Positions 1 through 8,951 of a DNA stretch of 64,000 bases are shown piece by piece. Origin of the DNA: Occallatibacter riparius (lineage in GTDB: Bacteria > Acidobacteriota > Terriglobia > Terriglobales > Acidobacteriaceae); assembly GCF_025264625.1 (NCBI RefSeq), contig NZ_CP093313.1:4154001-4218000 (forward strand), in the 5' to 3' direction. Both the position numbers and the translations under genes were made by a program. Each line of letters begins with the position of its first letter. Position 1 is the stretch's first letter. Under the pieces are notes generated by a model. It was given only the letters and a program-made list of their open reading frames with translations, did not search any database and was not told the origin of the DNA.

Positions 1-86
1 CGCTGGTCGAGCCGGTACGGTGGCTGGCGACTAGCGACTTCAAGCCGACCTGGAATCCAGGCGGATCGCCCCAGCAAGGGAAATAG
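1..86 (+). CDS. C-terminal tail of an unidentified protein (partial)
   Basis: The third forward frame is open from the left edge to a TAG at 84-86 and encodes about 27 residues ending in GGSPQQGK. Of the other two forward frames, one stops early and the other runs on into the next gene's leader without a plausible end. The 5' part lies outside the window, so neither the family nor the start can be given. It may equally be a chance open frame; the only support is a non-repetitive, protein-like tail in the same direction as the next gene. Confidence 0.35.
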   Translation, partial: LVEPVRWLATSDFKPTWNPGGSPQQGK

Positions 87-194
87 AAATCGAGGCAACG
101 GGCCTCCGCACCTCGGCCGAACGACGGAACTGCCGGGCAAACAGTGTATTCGTTCTCTTTTCGCATCCAAGCGGCAAGAGGACGGATTTACTGT

Positions 195-1712
195 ATGCCG
201 AAATCAGGCTTGTCGCGCCGCGACATTCTCAAATTTGGAGCCGCCGCAGGCGCGGGCTCGCTGGCAGGATCGTTTCTGAGCGGGTGCAGCGCCGCAAACA
301 AGGTTGCGGGTGCACTCTCCGGCTGCGCCAAGGTCACCGACATCGATCACGTGGTCATCCTTATCCAGGAGAACCGATCGTTCGATCACTATTTCGGCAG
401 CTACAAGGGCGTCAAAGGTTTCAACGAGCAGAGCGCCGCGTTCAATCAGCCCTATTCCGGCAACACTTCCAATGCCCCCGTCGGCGTGCTGCTGCCCTTT
501 CATCTCGACATCACCAAGACCAACGCAGCGTGCACGCACGACATCAGCCACGACTGGGTTCCGCAGCACAAGAGCTGGAACAACGGTGCTCAGGACGGCT
601 TCGTTAGCTCGCGTTTGTCCATCAACTCGACCGATGCCGTGATGACGATGGGCTATTACACGCGCGCCGATCTGCCCTACTATTACGCAGCGGCCGATGC
701 CTTCACGCTCTGCGATAACTTCTTCTGCCCAGTCATGGGCCCCAGCGATCCAAACCGGCTCTACAGCATGGCTGCCTCGCTCGATCCCGATGGCACGCAC
801 GGAGGCCCGCTTCTCCAGACGCTGGCCTTTGATACCCGCGAGCCCTTTTACGGCAAGATGACGATGACCACCATGCCTGAGCAGTTGAAGGTGCGCGGCA
901 TCTCGTGGAAGGTCTATCAGACACCGGACCAGTCGATCGCCAACGGCGCGTTCTCTGACAACATCCTCTCGTATTTCAAGAACTATCAGGACACATCATC
1001 GGATCTTTACCACAATGCATTTACGCCACAATTTCCCGCTGATTTCATCTCCGATGCCGCCAAGGGCAATCTGCCTCAGGTCTCGTGGATCCTGGGTTCT
1101 CTGATCGATTCGGATCATCCGCCGGCCCCAGCTACCTTCGGTGAGAACACGCTCTCCTTGATCGTGCAGGCTCTGATGGCGAATCCCGCGGTATGGGCAA
1201 AGACGGTTCTTTTTGCCACCTATGACGAGAACGGCGGGTTCTTCGATCACGTGCCGCCACCCACTGCGCCGCCTGGAACTGCCGGCGAATGGGTCACCGC
1301 TCCAAGCGTGCCCGATCCGAGCGCGTCGGGAGGCATCAACGGGCCCATCGGCCTTGGCTTCCGCGTGCCCACCATGATCATCTCGCCCTTCAGCCGCGGT
1401 GGATTCGTGTCCTCCGACGTCTTCGACCACACGTCGATTTTGCGTTTCCTTGAAACCCGATTTGGGGCCGAGGTGCCCAACCTCTCCGCGTGGCGGCGGC
1501 AGACCGTAGGCGACATGACGAGCGCCTTCAACTTCGCAAAGCCAGACTATTCGATTCCGAAGCTGCCCTCGACCACCGCGGCGCTGCAGAACGAGCTCAC
1601 CGAATGCCTCAACAACCTGGCGGGATTTGAGCCATACACATTGCCTTCGCCGCAGCAGATGCCGGTGCAGGAAGCTGGATCTCCACAGCGGCCGAGCGGC
1701 GCAAGCTGCTAG
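195..1712 (+). CDS. Tat-exported phospholipase C / acid phosphatase-like phosphoesterase
   Basis: The protein of 505 residues starts with a twin-arginine signal (SRRDILKFG) followed by a hydrophobic stretch and LSGCSA, which could be a lipobox. Mature-part motifs are those of the bacterial phospholipase C (phosphoesterase, alkaline phosphatase superfamily) family: an early IQENRSFDHYFG block with the metal and nucleophile region, later SDPNRL, TYDENGGFFDHVPPP and HTSILRFLETRFG. These enzymes hydrolyse phosphodiesters of phospholipids or other organophosphates outside the cytoplasm. An upstream in-frame ATG at 144 would put 17 residues before the Tat motif, so I prefer the ATG at 195. The exact substrate (phosphatidylcholine or another ester) cannot be read from sequence. 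Confidence 0.88.
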   Translation: MPKSGLSRRDILKFGAAAGAGSLAGSFLSGCSAANKVAGALSGCAKVTDIDHVVILIQENRSFDHYFGSYKGVKGFNEQSAAFNQPYSGNTSNAPVGVLLPFHLDITKTNAACTHDISHDWVPQHKSWNNGAQDGFVSSRLSINSTDAVMTMGYYTRADLPYYYAAADAFTLCDNFFCPVMGPSDPNRLYSMAASLDPDGTHGGPLLQTLAFDTREPFYGKMTMTTMPEQLKVRGISWKVYQTPDQSIANGAFSDNILSYFKNYQDTSSDLYHNAFTPQFPADFISDAAKGNLPQVSWILGSLIDSDHPPAPATFGENTLSLIVQALMANPAVWAKTVLFATYDENGGFFDHVPPPTAPPGTAGEWVTAPSVPDPSASGGINGPIGLGFRVPTMIISPFSRGGFVSSDVFDHTSILRFLETRFGAEVPNLSAWRRQTVGDMTSAFNFAKPDYSIPKLPSTTAALQNELTECLNNLAGFEPYTLPSPQQMPVQEAGSPQRPSGASC

Positions 1713-1775
1713 AGGGCTGGGCGAGCATCGCGCCGGATCGTTCTCCTGTAGAGTGGAGGAAGACACACCTCTACA

Positions 1776-3911
1776 GTGTGCGTTCCGGCGCTGCTTTCGT
1801 TGACCTCCTCCGTCCAATCCGCCCCGCTGGTTCAGATCCTTCGCGACGCCTTCGGTTTTCCAGCTTTTCGCGCTAACCAGGAAGAGGTGTGCCGCGCGGC
1901 CGTAGCAGGTCACGATCTGCTGCTGGTTATGCCGACGGGTTCGGGCAAGTCGCTCTGCTATCAATTGCCGGCACTCGCCCGCGGCGGAACCGCGTTGGTC
2001 ATCTCGCCGCTGATCGCGCTGATGGAAGATCAGGTGGCCAAGCTTGCTGCGCTCGGCCTCAAAGTGGCTCGCATTCACTCTGGCCTAGACCGATCGGCTT
2101 CACGCCAGGCCTGCATCGACTACTTGAATGGCAGCCTGCAGTTTCTGTTCATCGCGCCGGAGCGGCTGCGGGTGCCCGGATTTCCTGAGATGCTCGCCAA
2201 GCGCCGTCTGGCTCTGATCGCCATCGATGAGGCCCACTGCATCTCGCAATGGGGACACGACTTTCGTCCCGACTACCGCATGCTGGGTCAGCACCTGCCG
2301 CAGCTTCGCGCTGGCGACAACCACTGCCCAGTCCTGGCGCTCACCGCAACGGCCACCACCACCGTGCAAGCCGACATCATCGCGCAACTCGGCATGACCT
2401 CGCCCGCGAAGTTCATCCACGGCTTCCGCCGCGACAACCTCGCGATAGAAGTGGTCGAAATCCCAATGCCGATGCGCGCGCAGATTGTGACTGGCCTGCT
2501 CAAGGATCCGGCGCGCAGGCCTGCCATCGTCTACGCGCAATCCCGCAAGCAGTCTGAAGCACTCGCGGAAGAGTTGGGCTACCAGGTGCGCGCGGCCGCC
2601 TACCACGCTGGACTCGACGCCGACACACGCGAGCGCGTGCAGACCGCGTTTCAGCAGCGCGAGCTTGAAGTGGTGGTAGCGACGATCGCGTTCGGCATGG
2701 GCATCGACAAGGCCGACATCCGCACGGTGATTCACGCCGGCCTGCCTGCAACGCTCGAGGGCTACTACCAGGAGATCGGCCGCGCCGGTCGCGACGGCAA
2801 GCCGAGCCGCACCATCCTGATGCACAGCTACGCCGACCAGCGCACGCACGATTTCCTGCTTACGCGCGACTATCCACCGACTGAAAATCTCAGCACTGTA
2901 TTCAACATGCTGAGTGGAGAATCGCGCTCAGTTGACGATCTGCGTGAAGATTCTCGACTAGGTCCTGAAGAGTTCGACAAGGCTCTCGAGAAGCTGCAGA
3001 TTCACGGCGGCGCGCATGTCGACTTTGGCGGCAATGTCACCATCGGCCGCCCTGCATGGAAGAAGACCTACTCGGTGCAGTCGGCCTATCGCCGCGAGCA
3101 GTTCGAGAAGGTGGTGCGCTACACAACCTCCAATGATTGCCGCATGTCGGCGCTAGTGCGGCACTTCGGCGATGTGGAGGACGCGAATCGCCGGTGCGGT
3201 CACTGCGATGTTTGCGATCCGGCGGGCGCGGTGCTCCGACTGTTTCGCCGCGCCAGCAATCGCGAGCGCCACCAGGTCCAGGAGGTTATCGATGCGTTGC
3301 GTGCCTCGGCCTACAAGACCCCGAAGGGCCTGCGCGGAGAACTTGCCTGGGCCGAGTCAATGGAACGTGACGACTTTGAAGACTTCATCGGAGCGATGCT
3401 GCGCGCAGGACTCATCGCAGTTGAAGACGCGGAGTTCGAAAAGGACGGCAAGATCATTCCGTTCCGCAAGATCAGCCTGACAGACGCAGGTTTTGAAGTG
3501 CGCGCGACCACGCCCCTCGATCTTCTGTTCAGCGACGGCATTGTCGAAGAGTTCGGCACGGCGCCAACCGCGAAAAAGAAGAAACGCGCGCCGGAGTCAT
3601 CACCGCCCGGCAAAGCACAGACTTCTGCGGCCCCCAGTTCGCCTTCCGCCAAGAGATACCGCTCCGACGAGCCCGCCCCCATCGAACTCACCGGTGACTC
3701 CGCAGATCTCGCATCGCGTCTCAAGGAATGGCGCGCTGCTGAAGCCAAGCGCCTGGGCGTTCCCGCGTATCTTGTCTTGCACGATCGCACATTGAATGCG
3801 CTGGCCGCCAGACGGCCGTCTACTCCGCATGAACTGCTCGCGGTTGAAGGCATGGGTCCGTCAAAGGTGGGCCGCTTCGGTGATGCCATCCTGGCGCTCT
3901 GCAGCCATTAG
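1776..3911 (+). CDS. recQ: ATP-dependent DNA helicase RecQ
   Basis: A full-length RecQ of 711 residues for 3'-5' unwinding in recombination repair. Walker A (MPTGSGKS) lies near residue 52-59, the DEAH box at 151-154 followed by CISQWGHDFRPDY, and the C-terminal helicase motif has GRAGRDG. The RQC zinc site is visible as C-x(n)-RCGHCDVC around residue 450-480. A Lys/Ser/Pro-rich linker leads to a C-terminal HRDC domain with the typical LLAVEGMGPSKVGRFG end. The start is a GTG at 1776 with a GGAGGA ribosome-binding site at 1755-1760; spacing is long, so a slightly different start is possible. It converges on the next gene with a 12-bp gap. Confidence 0.96.
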   Translation: MCVPALLSLTSSVQSAPLVQILRDAFGFPAFRANQEEVCRAAVAGHDLLLVMPTGSGKSLCYQLPALARGGTALVISPLIALMEDQVAKLAALGLKVARIHSGLDRSASRQACIDYLNGSLQFLFIAPERLRVPGFPEMLAKRRLALIAIDEAHCISQWGHDFRPDYRMLGQHLPQLRAGDNHCPVLALTATATTTVQADIIAQLGMTSPAKFIHGFRRDNLAIEVVEIPMPMRAQIVTGLLKDPARRPAIVYAQSRKQSEALAEELGYQVRAAAYHAGLDADTRERVQTAFQQRELEVVVATIAFGMGIDKADIRTVIHAGLPATLEGYYQEIGRAGRDGKPSRTILMHSYADQRTHDFLLTRDYPPTENLSTVFNMLSGESRSVDDLREDSRLGPEEFDKALEKLQIHGGAHVDFGGNVTIGRPAWKKTYSVQSAYRREQFEKVVRYTTSNDCRMSALVRHFGDVEDANRRCGHCDVCDPAGAVLRLFRRASNRERHQVQEVIDALRASAYKTPKGLRGELAWAESMERDDFEDFIGAMLRAGLIAVEDAEFEKDGKIIPFRKISLTDAGFEVRATTPLDLLFSDGIVEEFGTAPTAKKKKRAPESSPPGKAQTSAAPSSPSAKRYRSDEPAPIELTGDSADLASRLKEWRAAEAKRLGVPAYLVLHDRTLNALAARRPSTPHELLAVEGMGPSKVGRFGDAILALCSH

Positions 3912-3923
3912 AGCAGGCCGGCG

Positions 3924-5393
3924 TTAGTGTCGGTCTCCGCTCTGCGGCTGTTGTCCACATGCGCAAGAAGAGAATCCCTCTGCGGTTTGGTGGGCCATGC
4001 TGCACACATATCCAGTCCACACCAGCGAAAGCAACGGAACAGGATTGCCGATCGAGAAGTTGTGGATATATTTTTGGCTGGGCTGTGTCCTCTCATCCCG
4101 GTCGGCGCTGAACCCGCCGATCAGGTGTGCCACCGCAGCTGCGGAGAAAGAACCCTCCGCATACGCAGTTCGATACTCGTACTGCTGATGCCATGCAACT
4201 CTGTTGCTTCCGGCAATCACTTCGTAATCCGCAAGCGTTGCCGTCGCAGGCTCGATTTGCGCGATGGTGAACGACGGCAGATTGCCGTTGACGGGCGAGA
4301 CGGACGCGACCACTTTCACTGGAATCCCGCCGGAAGCGTGCTCCGTTGTCCCCGCGTCCTCACCGGATTCGAGCAATTTGATCTCGTCTTCGTGCGTGTG
4401 GCCAAAAATGCCCAGCTTGATCGAATCCGCCTCGCCTTCGAGTGTCTGCGCCAGTCGGTCTGAGGAAAGCAGCATGGTGGGCTTGCGGCCGCAGGGGCCG
4501 GAAAGGTGCGCCAGCGTGCCGTAGGCGTCCACGCCGGGAGGAATGTGCGCCATCACCCAGACGTTCTGCTTTGCCTTCCGTGCTTCCTGCAACTGCGCCG
4601 CCAGCCAGGCGTACTGTGCGTCCTGGTCGGCGGTGTCAGGCTTCCCGGAGCAGGCTGTGTGTTTGGCGGAGAAGAACACGTCATCGAGGACAATAAGGCG
4701 CGTGTGGGTCATCGGTGCCGGAAGCATCACGCTGTAGTTGCCGGTTTGCGCGAACGAGGCGAGCGCCGCCGCGCGCTCCGCGGACGGAAATCGTTGCGTG
4801 ACTGCTTCTCCAACTTGCTTGAGAAACGTGCTGTTGGCGTCCAGCTTGTAATCCCCGCAGTCGGAGTCGTTGTTGCCCAGAGCCGTATAGATGCGCAAGC
4901 CGGGCGCGGCCGCTTGTAGCTGCGCAAGCACAAAGCGAATCGTTTTGACCGTGAACGCGCGATACTCCGCAGCCGTTGCCGCAGGCATCAGCTTTTTGAA
5001 CTTGCAATCGAAGCCGTGGGCCATCAGGTCGCCGCTCAACGTGATGAACCGCGCGCCCGCAGCATGAGTGCGGATCGCCCTCATGCTGGATTGCAGAACA
5101 GGGAAGGATGTATCGATGCCGCGAGCGTGGCAGGCGTCCTGGATCTTATCAAAAGCCTGCTGGCGATTGGGCGAGTCAGGCGCAGAGAGAATCCTCGCCC
5201 AGGCGCTGACGGGCGAAGCCGCAAGCCGTGAGACCTTGGCAGGATCCCAGAACGGTTCGAAGTGAATGTCGCTGACGAGGAGAGCCTCGACCACCTTCGG
5301 AACCATCGGAGCGGCTTGCGGTCCCGGCTGAGCCCGGCTGAGGCGGGAAACGTCTGCGATCAGAAGCGTACACAGCAAGCATGCGAGGAACAT
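3924..5393 (-). CDS. Secreted metallophosphoesterase, acid sphingomyelinase-like
   Basis: The ATG at 5393 opens a signal peptide (MFLACLLCTLLIADVS) and a 489-residue protein. Calcineurin-type metal-binding motifs occur in order: SDIHFEPFWDP, SGDLMAHG, GNNDSDCG, MAHIPPG and FGHTHEDE. The SDxH...GD...GNND...H...GHTH set binds two metals, and the D-C spacing in GNNDSDCGDY resembles the sphingomyelin phosphodiesterase group. The frame stays open for 93 more codons upstream but that part is Arg/His-rich and overlaps the cyclophilin gene, so I exclude it. It follows two cyclophilin genes on the same strand with a gap of about 100 bp and may be co-transcribed with them. The substrate is not certain. 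Confidence 0.85.
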   Translation of the reverse strand: MFLACLLCTLLIADVSRLSRAQPGPQAAPMVPKVVEALLVSDIHFEPFWDPAKVSRLAASPVSAWARILSAPDSPNRQQAFDKIQDACHARGIDTSFPVLQSSMRAIRTHAAGARFITLSGDLMAHGFDCKFKKLMPAATAAEYRAFTVKTIRFVLAQLQAAAPGLRIYTALGNNDSDCGDYKLDANSTFLKQVGEAVTQRFPSAERAAALASFAQTGNYSVMLPAPMTHTRLIVLDDVFFSAKHTACSGKPDTADQDAQYAWLAAQLQEARKAKQNVWVMAHIPPGVDAYGTLAHLSGPCGRKPTMLLSSDRLAQTLEGEADSIKLGIFGHTHEDEIKLLESGEDAGTTEHASGGIPVKVVASVSPVNGNLPSFTIAQIEPATATLADYEVIAGSNRVAWHQQYEYRTAYAEGSFSAAAVAHLIGGFSADRDERTQPSQKYIHNFSIGNPVPLLSLVWTGYVCSMAHQTAEGFSSCACGQQPQSGDRH

Positions 5394-5491
5394 CCACCGT
5401 CGGTGGAGAAGGGAAGTGCGCGCTGTGAGAATGGCAGGTCTCCTGGTGCGCCGCCGCGGCCAGCTGTGGATCCGCGACGGCGATTTTGAGA

Positions 5492-6022
5492 TCAGGCAAC
5501 GCGCTCGATGGTCAGCGACTCGAGCACGACGGGCGTGCGCGGCTTGTCCTGTGGACCCGTGGGCACCTTCGAGATCTTGTTGGCGATGTCCTGGCCCTCC
5601 ACCACTTCGCCGAAGATGGTGTGATTGCCGGTGAGCCACGGCGTGGCCGCGACTGTGATGAAGATCTGGCACCCATTGGTGTTGGGACCGCTGTTGGCCA
5701 TGGCCAGCTTGCCGGGCTTGTCGAACTTGTGCGGCGAGCCCTTCGTCTCATCCTGGAAGCGGTAGCCCGGGCCGCCCATACCGGTGCCTGTCGGATCGCC
5801 GCCCTGAATCATGAAGTCGGGAATCACGCGATGAAAGATGGTGCCGTCATAGAGCTTGTTCGACGACTTCTCGCGCGTACCGGGATGCGTCCACTCCTTC
5901 TTGCCTTCGGCGAGCTCGATAAAGTTCTGAACCGTGACGGGCGCGTCAGCCTCGAAGAGACGAACTGTGATTTTGCCTTCTGTCGTATTGAAGTGCGCGT
6001 AGGTGCCTGGTGCAAGTGCCAT
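5492..6022 (-). CDS. Cytoplasmic-type cyclophilin peptidyl-prolyl isomerase
   Basis: A 176-residue cyclophilin without a signal peptide. It carries the active-site blocks FHRVIPDFMIQGGDPTGTG, LAMANSGPNTNGCQIFIT and a C-terminal HTIFGEVVEGQDI. It catalyses cis-trans isomerisation at prolines during folding. It is the second of two adjacent cyclophilins on this strand. The upstream copy has a signal peptide while this one does not, so the pair probably serves different compartments. The gap to the upstream copy is 84 bp, and the metallophosphoesterase gene follows downstream. Confidence 0.94.
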   Translation of the reverse strand: MALAPGTYAHFNTTEGKITVRLFEADAPVTVQNFIELAEGKKEWTHPGTREKSSNKLYDGTIFHRVIPDFMIQGGDPTGTGMGGPGYRFQDETKGSPHKFDKPGKLAMANSGPNTNGCQIFITVAATPWLTGNHTIFGEVVEGQDIANKISKVPTGPQDKPRTPVVLESLTIERVA

Positions 6023-6106
6023 ACTGGAAAACCTCGTTTGCGTGAGAGTTTTGGGGGATGCCGGCGAGCATGCTCACCGGCAGATTGCAGCAGAGCAGGG
6101 AACTGT

Positions 6107-6844
6107 TCAGGGTTGCGGCTTTTCGGCCGGCGCTGTCGCTGAGGGGGCTGCAGGCGGCGCGGGCGGAGGCGGAACAGGCTGTCCTTCCGGCACAATCGTC
6201 ACCTTGTTCAGAAACACTGGAACGATTGGCTTGTCATTCGGATTGGTCTGCACACGCGCGATCGTCTTCACCACGTTGACGCTCGAATCATCGCACTGGC
6301 CGAAGATGGTGTACTTCTGATTGAGCGAAGGCTGCGGCGCCTCCGTGACGAAGAACTGGCTGCCATTGGTGTTGGGTCCTGAGTTGGCCATCGCGAGACG
6401 GCCCGGCACGTCGAAGTTTAAGTTAGGATCGAACTCATCGTTGAAGCTGTACCCCGGATCGCCCGTTCCAGTTGCCGTCGGATCGCCGCCCTGGATCATG
6501 AACTCCGGAATCACGCGATGAAACTGGGTGTGGTCGTAGTAGCGCTTGCCATGCATCTTCTTGCTCGTCGCCGGATCGGTCCAGTCCTTCGTGCCGTTGG
6601 CGAGACCGATGAAATTGGCCACAGCGACAGGCGCCTGCTTCTGGAAGAACTGGCAGGTGATCCGGCCCATCGAGGTATCCATCACGACAGTCGGACCGTT
6701 CGGCTGGGTCAGCACAGCCTGCGTAGGCTGAGGCCCATCAGGAAGGTCCTGCGCCGGTTGCGTTGCTGGAGCGCTGGATTGCTGAGCCAATGCTGAAGCG
6801 CTGAGCGCCGTCACAAAAAGTGCTGCAATGAGCTGATGTTTCAT
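6107..6844 (-). CDS. Exported cyclophilin peptidyl-prolyl isomerase
   Basis: Starting at the ATG at 6844 gives 245 residues with a signal peptide (MKHQLIAALFVTALSASALAQQ) and a Pro/Gln-rich linker before the cyclophilin domain. The domain has FHRVIPEFMIQGGDPTATG, LAMANSGPNTNGSQFFVT and YTIFGQCDD. The C-terminus is again Pro/Ala-rich (PVPPPPAPPAAPS), suggesting a periplasmic location with flexible flanks. An upstream frame extension of 50 codons has no signal-like start and is left out. It is paired with the cytoplasmic-type cyclophilin downstream and divergent from the peptidase gene at 6913; the shared upstream region is only 68 bp. Confidence 0.93.
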   Translation of the reverse strand: MKHQLIAALFVTALSASALAQQSSAPATQPAQDLPDGPQPTQAVLTQPNGPTVVMDTSMGRITCQFFQKQAPVAVANFIGLANGTKDWTDPATSKKMHGKRYYDHTQFHRVIPEFMIQGGDPTATGTGDPGYSFNDEFDPNLNFDVPGRLAMANSGPNTNGSQFFVTEAPQPSLNQKYTIFGQCDDSSVNVVKTIARVQTNPNDKPIVPVFLNKVTIVPEGQPVPPPPAPPAAPSATAPAEKPQP

Positions 6845-6912
6845 GCCATTTCCAAGGGTAAATGATGGCCCTGCGGCGCTGCCACCGCTGGAGGGCGCTG
6901 TATCCTCTTGCC

Positions 6913-8448
6913 ATGGACAATCCAAGGTTCCCCGCGCGTGCCTTACGCGCTGCTTCGCTTGCCTGCCTTCTCTCGCTCGCTGCCGGTTCCGCAATCAGCT
7001 TCGCGCAGACTCCGCCGCCCGCCGCCGATAACAAACCGGCTACCAAGGAAGCGCCGCCCGAGAAAACCGCGCTTCCTCCGCTTCCTCCACCTGCGCACGT
7101 TCAGCAGCAGATCACTCTCGATGGCAAGCCGCTCAAGTACACCGTCACTGTGGGTACCATCCCCGTGCGCGACAAAGACGGCAAGACCGCCGGCGAAGTC
7201 GTCACCACTGCGTACACAGTCGAAGGCGAGAATCGTCCTGTCACCTTCGCGCTGAATGGCGGTCCCGGCGCCGCCAGCGTCTATCTCAACTTCGGCGCGC
7301 TCGGTCCCAAGCACATGAACGCCGGCAACGAAGGCGACAGCCCCTCCGATCCCGTCACACTGACTGACAATCAGGGCACATGGCTCGACTTCACCGACCT
7401 GGTTTTCATCGATCCCATCGGCACCGGCTTCAGCCGCGCCAACGTCCCCGAGGATCAGCAGAAGAAACTCTTCTTCTCCACTCAGTCCGATATCGAGTAC
7501 CTCTCGCGCGTCGTCTACGACTGGCTGGTGCTCAACAATCGCCTCGCCTCGCGCAAGTATCTCGTTGGCGAGAGCTATGGCGGATTCCGCGGCCCGCGCA
7601 TCACCCAATATCTGCAGTCGCAGCTCGGCGTGGCTCTGAATGGCGTGGTGCTGGTTTCGCCATATCTGAACCCATCGCAGGAACAGAACGGCGATATGTC
7701 GCCGCTCCCCTGGATGATGACTCTGCCGTCAATCACCGCCGCACACCTCGAGCGCGAGAAGAAGCTCACGCCGGAAGCGATGGCAGACGTGATTGCGTAT
7801 ACGCGCGGCGAATACGCAACGACGCTGCTCAAGGGCCGCTCCGACGAGGCAGGTCAGCAAAAGTTGATCCAGCGCGTCACGGAGATGACCGGCCTCGATC
7901 CGCAGTTCGTGAAATACTCCGGTGGCCGTATCGAAACCGGCGCCTACCTGCGCGAGGTCCACCGCGAGGAGGGCAAGCTCGGCTCCGTGTACGACTCGAA
8001 CGTCACGTCCTTCGACCCATTCCCGTTCGCGCCGGAACAGCGCGCCAACGATCCCATCCTGGCCAGCATCATTGCGCCGCTCACAACAGCCATGGTCGAT
8101 TTCGTGACCCGCACCGTCGGTTGGAAGGTGGACGCGCGCTACAACGCCCTCTCATACGAGGTGAACCGTCTCTGGGATCGCGACAACGACCTACGCCGCG
8201 GCGCGGTGCCCGAGCTGCGCGAGGCCGTGGCCGCCGACCCCAAGCTCCGGGTGCTCATCGTCCACGGATGGAATGATCTCTCCTGCCCATTCATGGGCTC
8301 GGTTCTCACCGTCGATGAAATGCCAGTCATGGGTGATCCCACGCGCGTAGCCGTTCGCGAGTTCCCCGGCGGCCACATGTTCTACACGCGCGACAGTAGC
8401 CGCGTGGAGCTGCGCAAAGAAGTGATGGCGATGTTCCAGAAGCACTAA
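6913..8448 (+). CDS. Serine carboxypeptidase-like (S10) secreted peptidase
   Basis: The chosen ATG at 6913 gives 511 residues with an N-terminal signal peptide (ARALRAASLACLLSLAAGS...FAQ). Family S10 features: the oxyanion-region NGGPGAAS, the nucleophile in GESYGG (Ser about residue 221), then a C-terminal Asp in HGWNDLSCPF and His in GGHMFY, completing the Ser-Asp-His triad. It is expected to remove C-terminal residues from peptides outside the cytoplasm. An upstream ATG at 6862 would add 17 residues in front of the signal and overlap the region needed by the divergent cyclophilin. A strong terminator follows at 8475. Confidence 0.9.
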   Translation: MDNPRFPARALRAASLACLLSLAAGSAISFAQTPPPAADNKPATKEAPPEKTALPPLPPPAHVQQQITLDGKPLKYTVTVGTIPVRDKDGKTAGEVVTTAYTVEGENRPVTFALNGGPGAASVYLNFGALGPKHMNAGNEGDSPSDPVTLTDNQGTWLDFTDLVFIDPIGTGFSRANVPEDQQKKLFFSTQSDIEYLSRVVYDWLVLNNRLASRKYLVGESYGGFRGPRITQYLQSQLGVALNGVVLVSPYLNPSQEQNGDMSPLPWMMTLPSITAAHLEREKKLTPEAMADVIAYTRGEYATTLLKGRSDEAGQQKLIQRVTEMTGLDPQFVKYSGGRIETGAYLREVHREEGKLGSVYDSNVTSFDPFPFAPEQRANDPILASIIAPLTTAMVDFVTRTVGWKVDARYNALSYEVNRLWDRDNDLRRGAVPELREAVAADPKLRVLIVHGWNDLSCPFMGSVLTVDEMPVMGDPTRVAVREFPGGHMFYTRDSSRVELRKEVMAMFQKH

Positions 8449-8474
8449 AGAACAGACAAGCTGAATCGAAGGCT

Positions 8475-8513
8475 GCAACGGCCGCGGAGGCCCAATCCGC
8501 GGCCGTTGCTTTT
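8475..8513 (+). terminator. Rho-independent terminator after the S10 peptidase
   Basis: A perfect 14-bp stem (GCAACGGCCGCGGA at 8475-8488 pairing with 8496-8509) with a 7-nt loop is followed by TTTT. It lies 26 bp after the peptidase stop codon and separates it from the PadR promoter. Confidence 0.85.
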
Positions 8514-8547
8514 GCGTGGAGAAACCGTCAAATCTCCTATGCTTCCA

Positions 8548-8577
8548 TTGACATTCTATCCCTAGATTACCTATACA
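8548..8577 (+). promoter_or_regulatory. Promoter of the PadR gene, with overlapping palindromes and no leader
   Basis: TTGACA at 8548-8553 and TATACA at 8572-8577 are separated by 18 bp. The expected transcription start (8583-8586) falls on or next to the ATG at 8586, so the mRNA would be leaderless; no Shine-Dalgarno sequence is present. Two short palindromes sit inside the promoter: TCTA-TCCC-TAGA (8555-8566) and CTAT-AC-ATAG (8571-8580), and TAGATT occurs twice. These are candidate PadR operator half-sites for autorepression. Confidence 0.65.
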
Positions 8578-8585
8578 TAGATTCC

Positions 8586-8915
8586 ATGGGTAAACCTGAC
8601 CTGCTTCCGGGCACGCTCGACATGCTGATCCTTAAAACCCTCACGCGCGCACCGCTCCACGGCTACGGCATCGCGCAATCCATTAAGCGAATGTCTGACG
8701 ATGTGCTGACCGTGGAAGAGGGTTCGCTCTACCCCGCGCTGCAGCGGCTCCTGCTGCAGGGCTGGGTGAAGGCGGAATGGAAGATGACCGAGACCAACCG
8801 GCGCGCGCGCTTCTACACGCTCACTGCCGCCGGCCGCAAACAGCTCGGTGTCGAAGTTTCGCAATTTGAGCAGATGATCGCCGCCATCGGCCGTGTTCTG
8901 GCAGAGCAGAGCTAG
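8586..8915 (+). CDS. PadR-family transcriptional regulator
   Basis: A 109-residue PadR-like winged-helix protein. It begins with the common acidobacterial form KPDLLPGTLDMLILKTL, followed by LHGYGIAQSI, the recognition region EEGSLYPALQRL and the wing GWVKAEWKMTETNRRARFYTLTAAGRKQL. Such proteins usually repress the neighbouring transporter gene and themselves. Here the partner is the ADOP-type permease 36 bp downstream. The start codon lies at the expected transcription start, so translation is probably leaderless. Confidence 0.95.
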   Translation: MGKPDLLPGTLDMLILKTLTRAPLHGYGIAQSIKRMSDDVLTVEEGSLYPALQRLLLQGWVKAEWKMTETNRRARFYTLTAAGRKQLGVEVSQFEQMIAAIGRVLAEQS

Positions 8916-8951
8916 CCCTGATTCACCCTGGGTTCGTTCCCCGGAGGTTGT

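Noticed and set aside
996..2078. A 360-residue minus-strand open frame across the phospholipase and recQ genes
   Set aside because: It is antisense to two well-supported genes, has Arg/His/Gly-rich composition and no motif; long antisense frames are expected in GC-rich DNA.
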